From Antedon mediterranea (taxonomy: Eukaryota; Echinodermata; Crinoidea; Comatulida; Antedonidae), in contig NC_092677.1 in the NCBI RefSeq assembly GCF_964355755.1, positions 10,316,601 to 10,380,600 on the forward strand: a DNA stretch of 64,000 nucleotides. Direction: 5' to 3'. Below are positions 1 through 12,438 of the stretch, piece by piece. Positions within the stretch are counted from its first letter, which is position 1. Each line of letters begins with the position of its first letter. Under the pieces are notes generated by a model. It ran no database searches and was not told where the DNA came from. It worked only from the letters and a program-made list of their open reading frames with translations. Both the position numbers and the translations under genes were made by a program.

Positions 1-1251
1 TCATTTTGCTTAGAATTGTCCGTTTGTTGAATTGTGCCTTGTTCTTCTTGAGGCAAAAAGTTTAACATAACTAAACGCGACGCAATGGTCCTGTACTCTT
101 TTATTACCGACTACTTTCGTGTGAAAGTGGAAAAACCAAACTATATATATTAATAGAATATAACTCATTAACAGTAACAAAAGTTTGTATCTGAACTAAA
201 GTTTATTGAATAGGCATTGTTCGTATTAAGCCTACATCGAAAAATGACATATTATTCACTAAAATATCTCTATGGTATTATCCAGTACTTTGTTGACATT
301 GCCACTGTTATATAATAAAACCATTACAATGATATTGTTGGTTGCAAGGGGTCGGTGGAGTTGCACTGGAGTTGCGCTGGATATGCAGCGCATGGTTAGG
401 CTAGATATTCAAGTACTAGATATTCAATTTCATGAGATAAAAAGTACTTTAAGTATTTTAATAGTGTAAACGCCCTTAATAAGAATTTGTGTCATTTTTT
501 TTTTTGTGCAGGTCATTTTTCACCATAAATAAATTAAACCAATTGGCTTCCAAGGCACTTGTATTGTTATTATATCGTATGATGGTTTGGAAAATAAATT
601 AATATTGATATAGGCCTATAATATATCAATAATGTTATGTAGGCATTAATATAAACAAGCACGAATGTGCGATACTCGGGGTACAGCAAAATAAGACGGG
701 ATGTGACGTCACATACACATCAATAACCTCGCTACCAAATACGGCTATACGGTACCATCTTCGAGACGTGATATGGCTGCATCCGGTTTGAAATTTAAAA
801 ATCCGGCTCTATAGCTTTGAGGACATGTCCCTGTAGTATATTCATGCCAAATCCCAGCTCAATACTACAACGAATAAGGGAGGAGTAGTACTTTATAAAT
901 CGCACTTTTTACTCAATAGTGTCCAGATGGACGAGGAGGAGAAAATGAGTGAGTCCTAGACTCCGGTACTCCGAGTAAAAAAACAGTGCTAGAACCTTTA
1001 ATGTACTTATAAGGATATCGAAATGTTTAATGGGAAATCGGAGAAAGATTACCGAATGCACATTCTGTTTTTTGTTGTTGTAGTATTATCTTTATTGGAT
1101 CAGGTTGACAAAGGAAATATTTTGGTAAACACTTAATCGTTAGGCTGTCTAATGTGCTTGTAATATCGAAAGTCCTATGGGCTTATTCTAATTACTGAAT
1201 ATCATTTTTATGGGACTGTTCTGCGAAAAAAAATCACTAATAGACTACACT
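1..1251. other. no gene seen
   Basis: AT-rich, with stops in all frames except one 65-codon stretch (272-469) that has no recognisable content. Confidence 0.6.
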
Positions 1252-1686
1252 CTACCTATAGAGCTTCTCACTGTGGACGCAACGAAAGGATGTAATCGCA
1301 CCGCAAGCGAATTTACCAATCACAAGCAATATATTCGAATAATCCATCGCTTTTGATTGATCAATTCGCTTGCGTCCTAATGCTTGGTTCCCACTGGAGA
1401 CGCAACACAAGCAAAATAATTATAGTGATCAATCGCAAGCGATGCCCATTATTCGAACTGTCGCTTTATCCACTTGTTTGCGTTGCACTTACGTCAGTGC
1501 GTTGCGTATATGGTGGGAACATGGCTTAAAGCTTGGTTCCCACTTCAAAGCAACGCAAAGATATAGACACAACGCAGGCAATTCAACCAATAACAAACGA
1601 AAGACTTCTCTTCCTGTTGCTTGTGATTGGTCAAATTAATCATGTTGCGCGTACGTCCTTTCATTGCGTCCTAATGGGAACCAAAT
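1252..1686. mobile_element. family 2 MITE, three adjacent copies
   Basis: Three head-to-tail copies (about 1252-1380, 1381-1527 and 1528-1686). The best termini read AAGCTTGGTTCCCACT on the left and AATGGGAACC on the right. Inside each are GCAACGCAAG-like words and a centre with ACCAATCACAAGC or its inverse TTGTGATTGGTCAA, so each copy is an imperfect inverted repeat. The first copy is the most diverged. Confidence 0.75.
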
Positions 1687-1689
1687 CAA

Positions 1690-2734
1690 TTCCATATTAA
1701 CTTTTGATTTGAATAACAAACATCGAAAGAAGCCGGTTAATATTGGTATTACTCTTTGTGGCCTTTTAACCCAAACACAATCGTTTAAAATACAAACATT
1801 TAATAAAAGGCAAAAAATGTAAAGAGCTCGACACAATACCAATAAAACAAATCAAAAGCCATACAGTATTCTATTTTTATTTGGTTTACGGTAGCTTGAT
1901 CTTAACACTTGATTGTTTTCGAATTTTAAGTATATTTGGATAAATATTACGCAAACAACCCAGTATATCAATAATATAGATAAATGTATTCAATTGGTTT
2001 TTAAAAGGTTTGTCAAAGAGTGATTGGAAAACAGATTTGGTGGGGAGGGGTGAAGAGTTAGAGGGAAGAAGATTAAGGCCTGAGATAGATCGAGGGTGAT
2101 GTGGAGCGAGAGATGTGGGAGTGAATGGTGGGGTAGAAGGTGAGTGAGGTTGAGTGTAGTCGGCCTATAATAGGACGTACACCATCGCACACCTCATTGC
2201 ATCGCACGGTTTAAAAGTTTATTTTGTGATAGATAAAAGATTATCACGGTAAATGTTAAAATTAGAAACTTACAAATAAAAAGTTAATGAAGTAAAGAGA
2301 ACCTTGAAATATATAAACACTTTTTGTTGCCTTTTTAAGGGTGAATTCACTGTGTTTATTTTCGTAGATTTACTTAGCTGGATGTTGTTGTAATAATAAA
2401 CAATGAATATTAACATGACTCCTGTGGGAACTATAAACGATGACGAAGAAAATAAGGTGTATTTATTTGGTAAACTAGCAGTACAAATACAATAATCACC
2501 ATGAGACGCGAGAATGTCATCTTCTCCCAAAGGATGTATCAATCACATGGAGGTTATACAGTAGCCCTACTTTGATTCACATTTAATTCGGACAATTTCC
2601 CCCAATCATGGAGCCTAATACCTCCATGCCCGGCCCCAATATAATAATCTCCTTCGGTCAACCGGTTCATTGACTTTCACAATAGTTATACTATATGAAA
2701 ACATTGTTTATTATTTTACATACTGTACAATAAC
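1690..2734. other. no gene seen; purine-rich stretch
   Basis: The plus strand from 2036 to 2160 is G/A-rich (GGTGGGGAGGGGTGAAGAG and onward). The rest is ordinary AT-rich sequence. Open frames of 66-90 codons here lack protein character. Confidence 0.55.
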
Positions 2735-3014
2735 AGTTGAACTATTATATACTGTAAAACAAAGGCTACACGGGCAGTATTTTCTATACTGTAAAACAAA
2801 GGCTACACGGGCAGTATTTTCTATACTGTAAAACAAAGGCTACACGGGCAGTATTTTCTATACTGTAAAACAAAGACTGCACGGGTAGTATTTTCTCTGT
2901 ACAACCATGGAACTATATCCATGGTACAACAAAGGTTATACAGGCAGTATTATTACCTATACTGTAAATCAAAGGCTGTACAGGTATATGTATTTCATGG
3001 ACCTATAGTCCATG
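2735..3014. repeat. 37-bp minisatellite
   Basis: About four near-identical tandem copies of a 37-bp unit containing CTGTAAAACAAAGGCTACAC and GGGCAGTATTTTC (2748-2895), followed by two diverged copies to about 3000. Two small CATGGA hairpins sit in the diverged part. Confidence 0.85.
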
Positions 3015-3567
3015 GTTTAAATGGATTTGATAACTATAGTATTGATTGAATTGACGTCACCATGGCTCGCAGCCAGGTTCAGTTCCCGGAAAAGGAACCC
3101 CTAGCAAGAAGCATTCTGTTATTATAATTACTTGTAAAAGTAAGTTTCGAAATGTAATGCTGTTTCCTACATGACAAGTTTGACTACTTACTTTCGGAAC
3201 TGCACAAATTGCAGCACATCATTAGGCCTACCAAGAACAATCTCCATTTGTTTGCCATGATAATTGCTCAAAACATAGTTTCCAATCCAAGACACACACA
3301 AAAAAACACAAAATGTATCGTAGACCTAGTACTTTATATCGACAATGTGCGTGACACCTGTGATTAAACGTAGGGCTACATAAAGCAAAATTCCATATGT
3401 TATCTTTACAAATATCAAAGGTCTTGTTTTTATTACTAGAAATGGTATTGTCAATAGGCCTAATCAGTGAACTATATCAATTTATATATATTGTATATTT
3501 TGGCCAACATGTCAAGATTTTCTTAGAAGAATTAGTCAAATAATTTTCACATAAACGATTTTCTTAT

Positions 3568-3731
3568 AAAGCTCTGTTTCACTATCAAACTTTACGTGAC
3601 AACACAAAGTGATGTGCCCATATATGGACACGATGACGTCATATCACTATCAAAATTTAAGCATATCACTACGATATATGGGCACATCACACTTTTTTTG
3701 TCAAACTAGTTTGATAGTGTAGACAGAACTT
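3568..3731. mobile_element. palindromic MITE, family 1
   Basis: Near full-length copy. Ends read AAAGCTCTG and CAGAACTT, with TATCAAACT and AGTTTGATA just inside. The core holds GATGTGCCCATATATGG and its inverse, so the element is almost one long inverted repeat. Confidence 0.85.
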
Positions 3732-4567
3732 CAGGTGGTCGAGGTGTGTAATCCGAAACGTAACGTAATTTTCAATTTAAAGAGTAACGTTTTTCTTCCC
3801 TGGTTATTTTTCACTCTTCCCTTTTTGACTATCACTCTTCCCTATTTGACTATCACTCTTCTTTGGTTATTTATCACTATTACCTGGATATTTTAACTCT
3901 TCCATTCCCACTTTTTGTACATGTTAATGCATAGGCCACCTAATCTGTTGAACTCTCGATTTTTAATTTTAGCTGAACGAAAGTAAACAATCGGCTATAT
4001 CATTTTCATGAACAATCTTTTATTGGAACAATGGACTTAAAGATACACTTTGTACTCTCCTGCGATAATTAACCTGAAAATCACAATCTTTGCATTGTTT
4101 ACTTACACGTGCACCCGTAATCAAATTCAATCAAACATTTCAGACTGATTTTTGTTTTCAATCCTTATAGATTGAAATTTTAACAATTATGTAGTTGGAT
4201 TTGCTAACATAATTTATAAATAAAACAGTGTATAAACATGACATTAAATGGGTACACAGTTTGAAATGATACAAGGAAAACTAATAAATGTTCTTTAGAA
4301 GTATTATCTAAAGTGGTAATATCAATACCTTAAAAAAAACACTGAAATCGGACATAAAACAAGAAACAACATAGAATATTGCAGAAAACACAAACTATAC
4401 TTTTCCTGAAATGTAATAACATTAAAGTTGTTGAAAAAAAAAGTTTAATTGGTCGTAAAGTGAAAGAGTCAATATGAAATATCCCTCAAAACCATAAAAA
4501 CAAGATAACATTCACATTTTGCAATTTTAATAAATTTAAAGATGTATTTTTTATTTAGTTAAATCAG
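3732..4567. other. no gene seen
   Basis: Holds a few tandem copies of CACTCTTCCCT(A/T)TTTGACTAT around 3805-3880; otherwise AT-rich with nothing recognisable. Confidence 0.55.
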
Positions 4568-5209
4568 ACTTTGAACAACACTAAAACAGAAGAATATATA
4601 ATCAAACGAAAAGGAGATGAATCATGGAAAAATGTAAATATCTAGGATCGCTAATTGACACAGATAACGATATGAAACGCCGAAAACAACTCGCAATATC
4701 AGCCTTCAACAACTACAAAGAAATTCTAACACGCAAAAACTTATTACTAGAAGTAAGGATGAGACTATGCAATATATACGTCAGAAGCATATTCATGTAC
4801 AACTCAGAATTATGGACAATAACCAAAAAACAAGAGGACGAAATTGACTGTTTCCATAGGAAATTATTAAGAAAAATTATAAAAATTAAGTGGCCATATA
4901 CAATCAGAAATATAGAACTATATAGCAGAACGAAAGAACTAAAATGGTCAAACATAATAAAGAAAAGAAAATACAAATGGACCGGACATATGCTAAGGCT
5001 TCCGATGGACACTTCAGCCAAATTAGCGTTGACAGAATCCATTCGAAAAGTTAAAAGACCAGTGGGCAGACCAAAAACTACCTCGATAGGAAACATAAAT
5101 AAAGAACTCAAAAAAGCAAATACATCGATCGCAAAACTAATGACAGACCATCAGACCACCGAAAGAGAGTCATGGAAACGATTATAGCGTACGCAATGTC
5201 TACCCAAGA
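4568..5209 (+). pseudogene. non-LTR retrotransposon (LINE) C-terminal fragment
   Basis: The translation carries the C-terminal signature of non-LTR reverse transcriptases: KCKYLGSLIDTDNDMKRRKQ, then SIFMYNSELWT, DCFHRKLLRKIIKIKWP, RKYKWTGHMLRL and RPVGRPKT. The open part starts at 4624, but upstream codons at 4568-4629 (TLNNTKTEEYIIKRKGDESW) continue the same protein in another frame; a run of five A where six are expected around 4628 explains the break. A second frame change near 5182 precedes AYAMSTQDE and a stop at about 5209. It is a 5'-truncated, decayed copy on its own, with no neighbour it could serve. Confidence 0.85.
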
Positions 5210-5379
5210 CGAATAGCGTAACGGATGATGAGACTTTGAATATATTATTTTGTTGTTAATCAGTTCAATAGAAAAAAACGAAAAAATCATGTTTTCACCT
5301 TTTCACAATAAATGCTAAAATTCAACCAAAAATCCCTTGGCTGGCAGCCAATTTGACCATTTTTTTGCTTTAAATTACA

Positions 5380-5765
5380 TTTTTTTCAGGTAAATACATT
5401 TTTTTTCGATCCAATTTTTGGTCAAAGTGGATAACTATTATGTTACATTAAAATGGAATATTAAAAAAAAAATGTTTTTAAGAATTATTTTTCAGGGAGA
5501 CAATACTTGTCTAACCATAACCCATTCACTTCCAGACACACGATTTGCCAATTTGTTTTGTTGTAAATTACGTGTTCATAACCAAAATATTGTTTTTAAT
5601 CCAATTGTCAAATTGCGTAACTATTATGTCATATTAAAATGGCCTATTCAACTATTTACATATTATGTTTTTGAAAATCCTGGTTTCAGTTCACACTCTT
5701 CCTTTAATACATTTATTTTGTTAATTTCCAATGATAAAATACCTTTAATATGGCTTAATTTGTAA
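5380..5765 (+). repeat. diverged tandem copies of an interspersed repeat
   Basis: AACTATTATGTTACATTAAAATGG (about 5430) and AACTATTATGTCATATTAAAATGG (about 5612) begin two units of about 180 bases. A third copy with the same start lies at about 14700, followed by a similar AAGAATTATTTT...GGGGGGAC segment. Open frames across it are incidental. Confidence 0.55.
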
Positions 5766-5900
5766 AAAAATATAGTTTTTTTACAACATTATTGTAATAA
5801 AAAATTAATACACTTTCGTTAAATTGTTACGTCATCTAATACGTCATTATTTTTTAATTCATTATTATATCATTCATTATAACTGACAAAAAATAATAGT

Positions 5901-6150
5901 ACACAATTTGAAATCGAAAATATGTCGGTCTCCAGCAAACCTATTTTAAAAATTAAATATTTACAAAAATTAAATTGAAAATTGTTTGTACAACCGATTT
6001 TCAAATTTTTCAAATGAATTCTTAATTAACTGAGAAATTCCACAATTTGAAATCGAATATAATATTTTGATCTCAATCAATTAAATATTCACAAAAATTT
6101 AATTGAAAATTGTTTGTGTACAATTAACTTTAATATTTTTCAAATAAAGG
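5901..6150. repeat. tandem duplication, ~139-bp period
   Basis: CACAATTTGAAATCGAA at 5902 and 6041 start two copies that share TTACAAAAATTAAATTGAAA-type sequence and TTTTTCAAAT; they are diverged. Confidence 0.6.
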
Positions 6151-6546
6151 CCGAAACGTCAACTCAATTATGACCTCGCGTTACGGTTGTAATTTTTGTT
6201 AACCATAATTTGTAGCCTAACTTTGTTGTTCAATAGATTGATTCAATCTAGAAATTTGATAACGTTGGTGATAGCGAATAATAGACCTAGGTTAAAATAT
6301 GAAGAAAGGGTTTTTATAGAATAGATTATTACTTTGACTTTATATTAAAGGGTCAAGTATGTTAATAACCACAAGTAATAATAAACAGGCTACCTTTTCA
6401 TAACTATACCTGTACTATCGATTAGGCTGTAGTAGTTCCTTTCTTTTTAAAATGATTTCGACCTCTTTGTAACATCATGGAGCTTATTTCTCCATGGTCA
6501 ATGGCGACATTGATTTTTAAAAGTTACCTTACACTAACGTATACAC

Positions 6547-6712
6547 AGTAGAACCCCTGCTATAGAACATCCCATTCAGTGGAAAATTCTATGAAAGAGA
6601 CACTTTCCCATTAAACGAACGAGAAGAAATATTTAACACTATTGGGACACCTATTAAAGAAACACGTTTTAGTCCCGAGGGTTTCCCCTATTAAGGGTTT
6701 CTGCTGTATATA
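6547..6712. repeat. short interspersed repeat (GTCCCCTTAAT type)
   Basis: TACACAGTAGAACCCCTGCT...GGGACACCTATTAA...CCCTATTAAGGG. Related pieces with AGTAGATCCCC, GTGTCCCCTTAATAGAGG or GGGACAC occur at about 25090-25160, 26590-26745, 32955-33085, 37704-37815 and 56622-56733. Confidence 0.5.
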
Positions 6713-6728
6713 AAAGAAATATACAAAT

Positions 6729-6860
6729 CAAATTACTGAAAACAAAATACAAATCTGTGGGTATCAGTGGCTGGATCTCAATAAAGATACAAAATAAAAT
6801 AACAAAACGATAAATCAAAACGATAAATTAAAACGATAAATTAAAACATCCAGAAAGAAA
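6729..6860. repeat. interspersed repeat, CAGTGGCTGGATCTCAAT family, copy 1
   Basis: Shared blocks AATTACTGAAAA, CAGTGGCTGGATCTCAAT, AGATACAAAATAAAATAA and AAAACGATAAA...CCAGAAA. Second copy 8371-8500; partial third copy 22293-22378. Confidence 0.65.
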
Positions 6861-7405
6861 TATAAATATTGCATTGTTTACATTCACACATGGTACAACC
6901 GTTCTTTTCTCATTTTCAATCCTCTCTGACGACTGGCACGATGTGAACCAAACTCTTACAAACTCTGGTTGTGAAAGCTGATTGGTTCGTAAGCATGCGC
7001 AGACTTTTCGTAGCCTACGGTGACATGTCGTGCAAGAGTCGTCCACCACACCACCATCATCACCACCACCACCATCACATTTCATTTATTGCATATCAAT
7101 TATCAAACACAAATACAAAAAATAAGCGGGATAAATTTTTACATTACATGCAAGGAACCCAACTTAAGTAGAAATGAAATCCCCAATGGTCTTTGCAATA
7201 AAATGTACATATACCACATTAAAAAATATTATGAACACTGACACATACAACGCAAAAATAATCGAAAAAAACGAAGTATATACACAATTTGAATGCTTCC
7301 TTAAAAATTGATAATAAGATAAAGCAGACGACATTTCAGCTGCGAGTGATCAGACAACAAACATGCTGATATATTGATAATATACTTCGAAAACCGTCGG
7401 TTCAG

Positions 7406-10400
7406 TTATCGCGCTGAAATTAAACCCGCTACCAGAATGGATACCCATACAACCCGTAAGGTTAAGGTACCAGAGATCAAAGACTGAGCTGATGAATTCG
7501 GCGATTGTTGGGTGCTGTGGAAGTCAGACGGTGGTGCTGGGCTGATTTGAGTACAGCGATTTAAACATTCATGTATGTCTTCTTTCTTTTTATAGTACAA
7601 ACCTGAAAGAACAAGTAAGAGTTTATACATTCATTAATATTTGTATGATAACGATTTGATTATTGATCATTCCATACCAATAACGATGAAATGTGATAAT
7701 TGCCACCAAAAAAATTATACTCGACGCGCTGAAACAAAAATTCCAGTTGAATTTGTTAATCGTTGTACACATAAACACCTTCAATTTATAAGAATGATGG
7801 TCAATAGATGTAATAAACGGGTTAATGAACTAGGTACTTATTTATCTATATTTCCAAGGTGATATACCCAAATATGGTAGTAATATGACATCATCATGTC
7901 CAAATATGGGCACATCACGTTTTTTTTTTCACATAAAAGTTTGATAGTGTAGACAGAGCTTAACATTTAACATTTTAATTTAGAAGAAGTCACAATATCA
8001 ACATATTGTACCAACGTTATTTTATGCATGCGAGTGAAAATCAAATAGGTCACACTTACCATTTTCGCAAAAGTCTTTGCGGTCACCTTAAATATACAAA
8101 GATAAATGATACTACGTTAATTTTTGGTCAAATCTTGTCTATTAATCAGTCACTTAATTCATCTTTGAATGAATTATACTATTTAAAAAATATATTTATA
8201 GTATCTTGCAATGTTAAACTTTTTCAAATACTATTTACTTTTTTTAAATATTCACTAAATCTTTTATTTGTATAGTTACATATTTTTTCTCATAATTATA
8301 TTTTAAGTATTAAGTCATAAAAGTTTCATGTTATATAAATGTTTGTATATCATATTTAGTAAATCTAAGGCAAATTACTGAAAATGACAATTCTGTGTGT
8401 GTCAGTGGCTGGATCTCAATTGAGATACAAAATAAAATAAGCAAAAATCTAAATCAAAACGATAAAGTAAAACAGCCAGAAAAATTAGCAAAGATTTCGG
8501 GCAACACTTGTATTGGTATATAAATTGGTGAAATAAATTATATGATATATAACAATATTAATAAATAAGTCAATATTGATATCAATCAATCAAACAGGAA
8601 ATACATTTCAATATGAAGGCTCATTTGTGTTGGTAAATATCAAGTAGAGAGAATTAAACTGAAAAGGAAATTTACATTCGAAATGTTTGTGTACTGGCTG
8701 GACCTCTTCAAAAGTCTCCACCGCGGGAAACGGGTTATTTTGCTGAAGAAGTCTACAGCCAGTACACACAATTTCAGTTTGTGTTAACATCAAAAGTTTA
8801 ATCTCTCTACAAGAAATAAATTAATCGATATATTTCGTAGATCTTACCATTTTCAAATGAACACTTGACGGCCAACAGACGAGGTGGCGTACTACCGTTC
8901 TTCATACACTGACACTGAACATTTGCAGGTTGTTTCCAAGTGCAATTTTCAATACTTGTGTATATACTACAGTATAGATATAGGTCTTTGTACTTGGCTT
9001 CAGAACCCCTGAAATGATAATACGGCCAACGATAAAGATATCAATATATGTATTGCAAAAGTAATAGTATAGTATCTATATTGTGGTGTACATCCAGCTC
9101 TTTAAATGAATAGATACAATGTAAAATATAAAGTGTTTATTATTATTATTTTAAGATTAAAATAAAAACAAAAAAAAACATTTATTTACAGTAGACACTT
9201 GGATAGGGGTTCCCGTTTACGTAGGAAACACTGATATGGTTCGGTGGAAGGGTTTATATATTTTACATTATTATAATACTCGGTCATATGACCACTAACA
9301 CAAGGAAAAGGTAATTGAAAACCACAATCAGCGAGAAAAACGATGTAGGCGGCAAAATTTAGATGAGCATCAGTTAATAAATGAAAGCAGCGAAAATGTC
9401 GAGTGTACACACATACAATTCTTTGGCTTTCAAACAACATTTAAACAATATACTTCTTGCTTTTTGATAAACAATGATTATGTTTTTCTGCTTTTAATGA
9501 AGTTTTATACCATTTTAACTCCCATTGTTGCTTGTAATCTTGCACTTTTTCCTTGATAGTTTGACCAAATGAATGAATATTCCGGAAAAGTAGGTAAATA
9601 GGAAACAGTTGCATACATATAGTTTAAAATAATATATTACTTACGTTTTTGCCTCGATGGGGTTAACTTTACCGCTATCTAATCCTTCATTTTTACAAAT
9701 CACTTTAGCTGTTGCCGTCGAGTTACCATTGGCTTTTATACATTTTGTTTCATAAAATTGGTCTTCAAAATAAGTTTTCATTGCACCTTCCAACACGCAT
9801 TCATGTGGCTTTGTGTTGTTAACAAACACAATTGACTCATCTGAAACAAAAGTAAGTAATGTTTTATGCCGTCGCAAAACTGGTGTTTGGATTTAGGATG
9901 AAGAGGGTTGACATGATCCAGAGGTTGTACTTTGGAATTCTAGTACAGCTCAATTTTGGACTGAGATTTAAGGCCAGGTATTTAGTTTCGCTTAAGGCTT
10001 AAAATCCTGAAGAAAAGAATATTTTCCAGTGCGCGTAATAATGTGCTTTTGAAATAATATTTTATAATAGGTCCTCGCATGTCGTACGGACGGATGTTTC
10101 GCAGATACACAGAAGGCAGCCTTTGGTTGATAGGCCTACCCTGGTCTAAATGCATACAATGTTTGTGTCCCTTTCTACCTAACACCAATATATACAATCA
10201 TACGTCCAGTAGGCCATTTATTTATCAAATATTTAAAATAAATAAAAAACGCGTCTAAAAATTCCAAAGATAGATTGTTGTCGATTATGGATATGTTATT
10301 TAAATATTTTCTTTTGTACTATTTTTTCCCGGTTAAACTACCAGACTAAAAGTGAAAAATAATGACTACTAACCTTTGTAGCAACGTAGAACAATGCTTG

Positions 10401-12438
10401 CTTTACGGTAGCATTCTGAACAGTTATCATGTACATCTATCTTCGTAAACTTGCAACTTGACGCGTCATCATTTTCACAATTCAGCGTAGCAATGTTTCC
10501 TTTTGCGTTCGCATGGCTATACACAATAAACGATATTCATAAAAAAGATCACGTGAAGATTTTGTTTTTGTTGATTGGTGAAATGGATGAATACAATTAA
10601 ATTGTATTATGCTGCTTAGTATGTTTTTGTAATAATAAAGTATTAGACAATATTTACGATATTGGGCTAACTAAAAGTTAGATATAGGCTTAGATGACTG
10701 CAGAGTAGGCCTAATTAACAAAAATGAAATCGGCAAATGAGAGGCATAGAGAAATTGAACAGTACCTTTAAAAAATGATTAGACAGAGAACGTTTGTTTT
10801 TAGGCTTTATCACGTTCAATGTTTTGTTGTTGCACCTTTTCTTGTTTAAATGAAATCTGTAGGCCTATCGATATTTTTGTAAAATAATAGTAATAACCAA
10901 ATATGTTTAGTAAATGTTACTTTATTTATTTTGTATTATTTGTTTAATGTAACCGAGAGTAATGTACCGTAATTTATATTGTTTTATGCAAATCTTATTA
11001 TGTGAACGTTAATTACGACGTGTCGGAGCCTCTGAGACGATGCGAGATAGAGAGAAAGAGGTCGTGGTCCCTTAAAAGAGGTGGTCACTTACGAGATGTG
11101 TTCTCGTTAAGAGAGGTAGTCAATTATGAGAAGTGATCCCTTATGAGAGGAGGTGATCCCTTACGAGAAGATGTCGATTATGAGAAGCGATTCCTTAACA
11201 GAGATGGTTGCTTACGATGTGTGGTCGTTTTAGAAAGTTGGTTGTTTACGAGAGGTGGAAAGACTGATAGCTAAGTAAAGATCGATGCATTTGCACATGA
11301 ATTAGACTTTTTTGTAAAATATAAATAACATTTTCTACATTAGCTGGCGATAGTAACTAGGCCTACATAAGCTGGGAGGCAATTTCGTTACTACATAAGC
11401 TGTTGACTGTTTCTACATTAGCTGGTGTTGATTTTTATTTACTACATAAGCTGTTGGTGTTTCTACATAAGCTGGAGGTTTTACTACATAAGCGGCGGAT
11501 TGTTCTACATTAACGGTTGTTTCGACATTAGCTGGCGTTTTCTATATTAACGGTTGTAACACGGCACTCTATATAGCGCCAATAGACAATCGATGGTGAC
11601 ATTTACGCCGCGTTTAATGCGATTTTCTCGGACAAACCGTGAGGCAATTACCCGTGAAATTATTCAAATTTCTCTGTTGCTAACTGCTCACGGTAACATT
11701 GAGTTCGCCTTGCCAAGATAGGAAAGTAGGAACGCAGTCCTTTGATATAATGTCTGGCTGCGACAAATACCAACTGTACTGTAGTATGTACATATTCTCC
11801 GCGCGGCGCACGGTGCTTGTTCAAGGGCGTGGAACTGATCATGTCGCAGCTACAGATTATCCGCTTGATCTCCTCCGAGCTTAGCATCCTGTTGTTAGAT
11901 GCCTTGGTAATACCAGGGAGTTATTTTCCAACTCCCTGGTAATACTGTAATAATCAAAATCACAAACCTTACCTTGTTACATTTTCGTAGTATACAAATC
12001 CTAGATGCTGTAGGGATGTACTTGTACAGGCGGCTTTAGCTTCAGTATCTGTGAATAATTGATGAGGTGTCTCTACGATCGTATACGTTTCTCCTCCTTC
12101 CATTACTGTTAGTACACCGACACTTGGATTCACACCTAAATTCAGGCTAAATTGTATCTCTGCTGCGCCTGCAAAAGAAATGAAATTAAGTCTGATTTAG
12201 TATGCTCTGGTAGAAAAAATGACCTCTTGTCTTACCGTTGCATGCGACATCTAATTGAGTTTCGTAGGCTTATATATCATGAATGCACGGATCGACGTCC
12301 AGTTTTGTCTCTCGTCCGCCGACGGTAATTACATAAATTAATATTTTTTTAAATATCAATAGCGCACTTACTTGACATATGAGCCATGAAACATGCTAGT
12401 ATTAGAAACGAACCAAGATAATATACTAAACTCGTCAT
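7406..12438 (-). CDS. SRCR-like, probably GPI-anchored surface protein, 6 exons
   Basis: Six coding exons join in phase on the minus strand: 12438-12372, 12168-11973, 10516-10374, 9840-9645, 9008-8848 and 7602-7406. Every junction is GT-AG, giving 319 residues and a stop. Residues 1-22 form a hydrophobic signal peptide (core LVYYLGSFLILACF). Residues 24-136 and 137-255 form two cysteine-rich modules resembling divergent scavenger-receptor cysteine-rich domains: an AKAAC or AKVIC segment near the middle, then an LNC/LYC...C...C...VKC pattern with the last cysteine at the end. The C-terminus has a Ser/Gly/Pro-rich stretch followed by LTLRVVWVSILVAGLISAR and a stop, which suits a GPI-attachment signal; a tail-less membrane anchor is the alternative. 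An in-frame ATG at 12603 would extend the N-terminus, but the start at 12438 places the signal peptide first. The family call rests on motif reading only. Echinoderms have very large SRCR repertoires, and many members act in recognition or immunity; the function here is inferred. Confidence 0.72.
7861..7962. mobile_element. palindromic MITE, family 1, left end missing
   Basis: Contains the central ATATGACATCATCATGTCC, GGGCACATCAC and the right terminus GATAGTGTAGACAGAGC followed by TTAA; the left third is absent. Confidence 0.8.
8371..8500. repeat. interspersed repeat, CAGTGGCTGGATCTCAAT family, copy 2
   Basis: The same blocks as 6729-6860, extended to the right with AACAGCCAGAAAAATTAGCA, which is shared with the 22.3 kb copy. 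Confidence 0.65.
11040..11265. repeat. degenerate ~25-bp minisatellite
   Basis: Repeated variants of TTACGAGA(G/A)GTGGTC(C/A)CTTA, for example GAGAGGTAGTCAATTATGAG and GAGGTGATCCCTTACGAGA, about nine units. Lies in an intron of the SRCR-like gene. Confidence 0.65.
11330..11550. repeat. degenerate minisatellite, CTACATAAGCTG type
   Basis: About nine irregularly spaced copies of CTACAT(A/T)AGCTG(G/T) separated by short T-rich spacers. Directly follows the 11.04-11.27 kb minisatellite, in the same intron. Confidence 0.6.

Noticed and set aside
5418-5765. 115-codon open frame
   Set aside because: It spans two diverged copies of an interspersed repeat, with no protein features.
6971-7171. Histidine-run open frame near 7.05 kb
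   Set aside because: It is caused by a short CAC/CAT microsatellite; no exon context.
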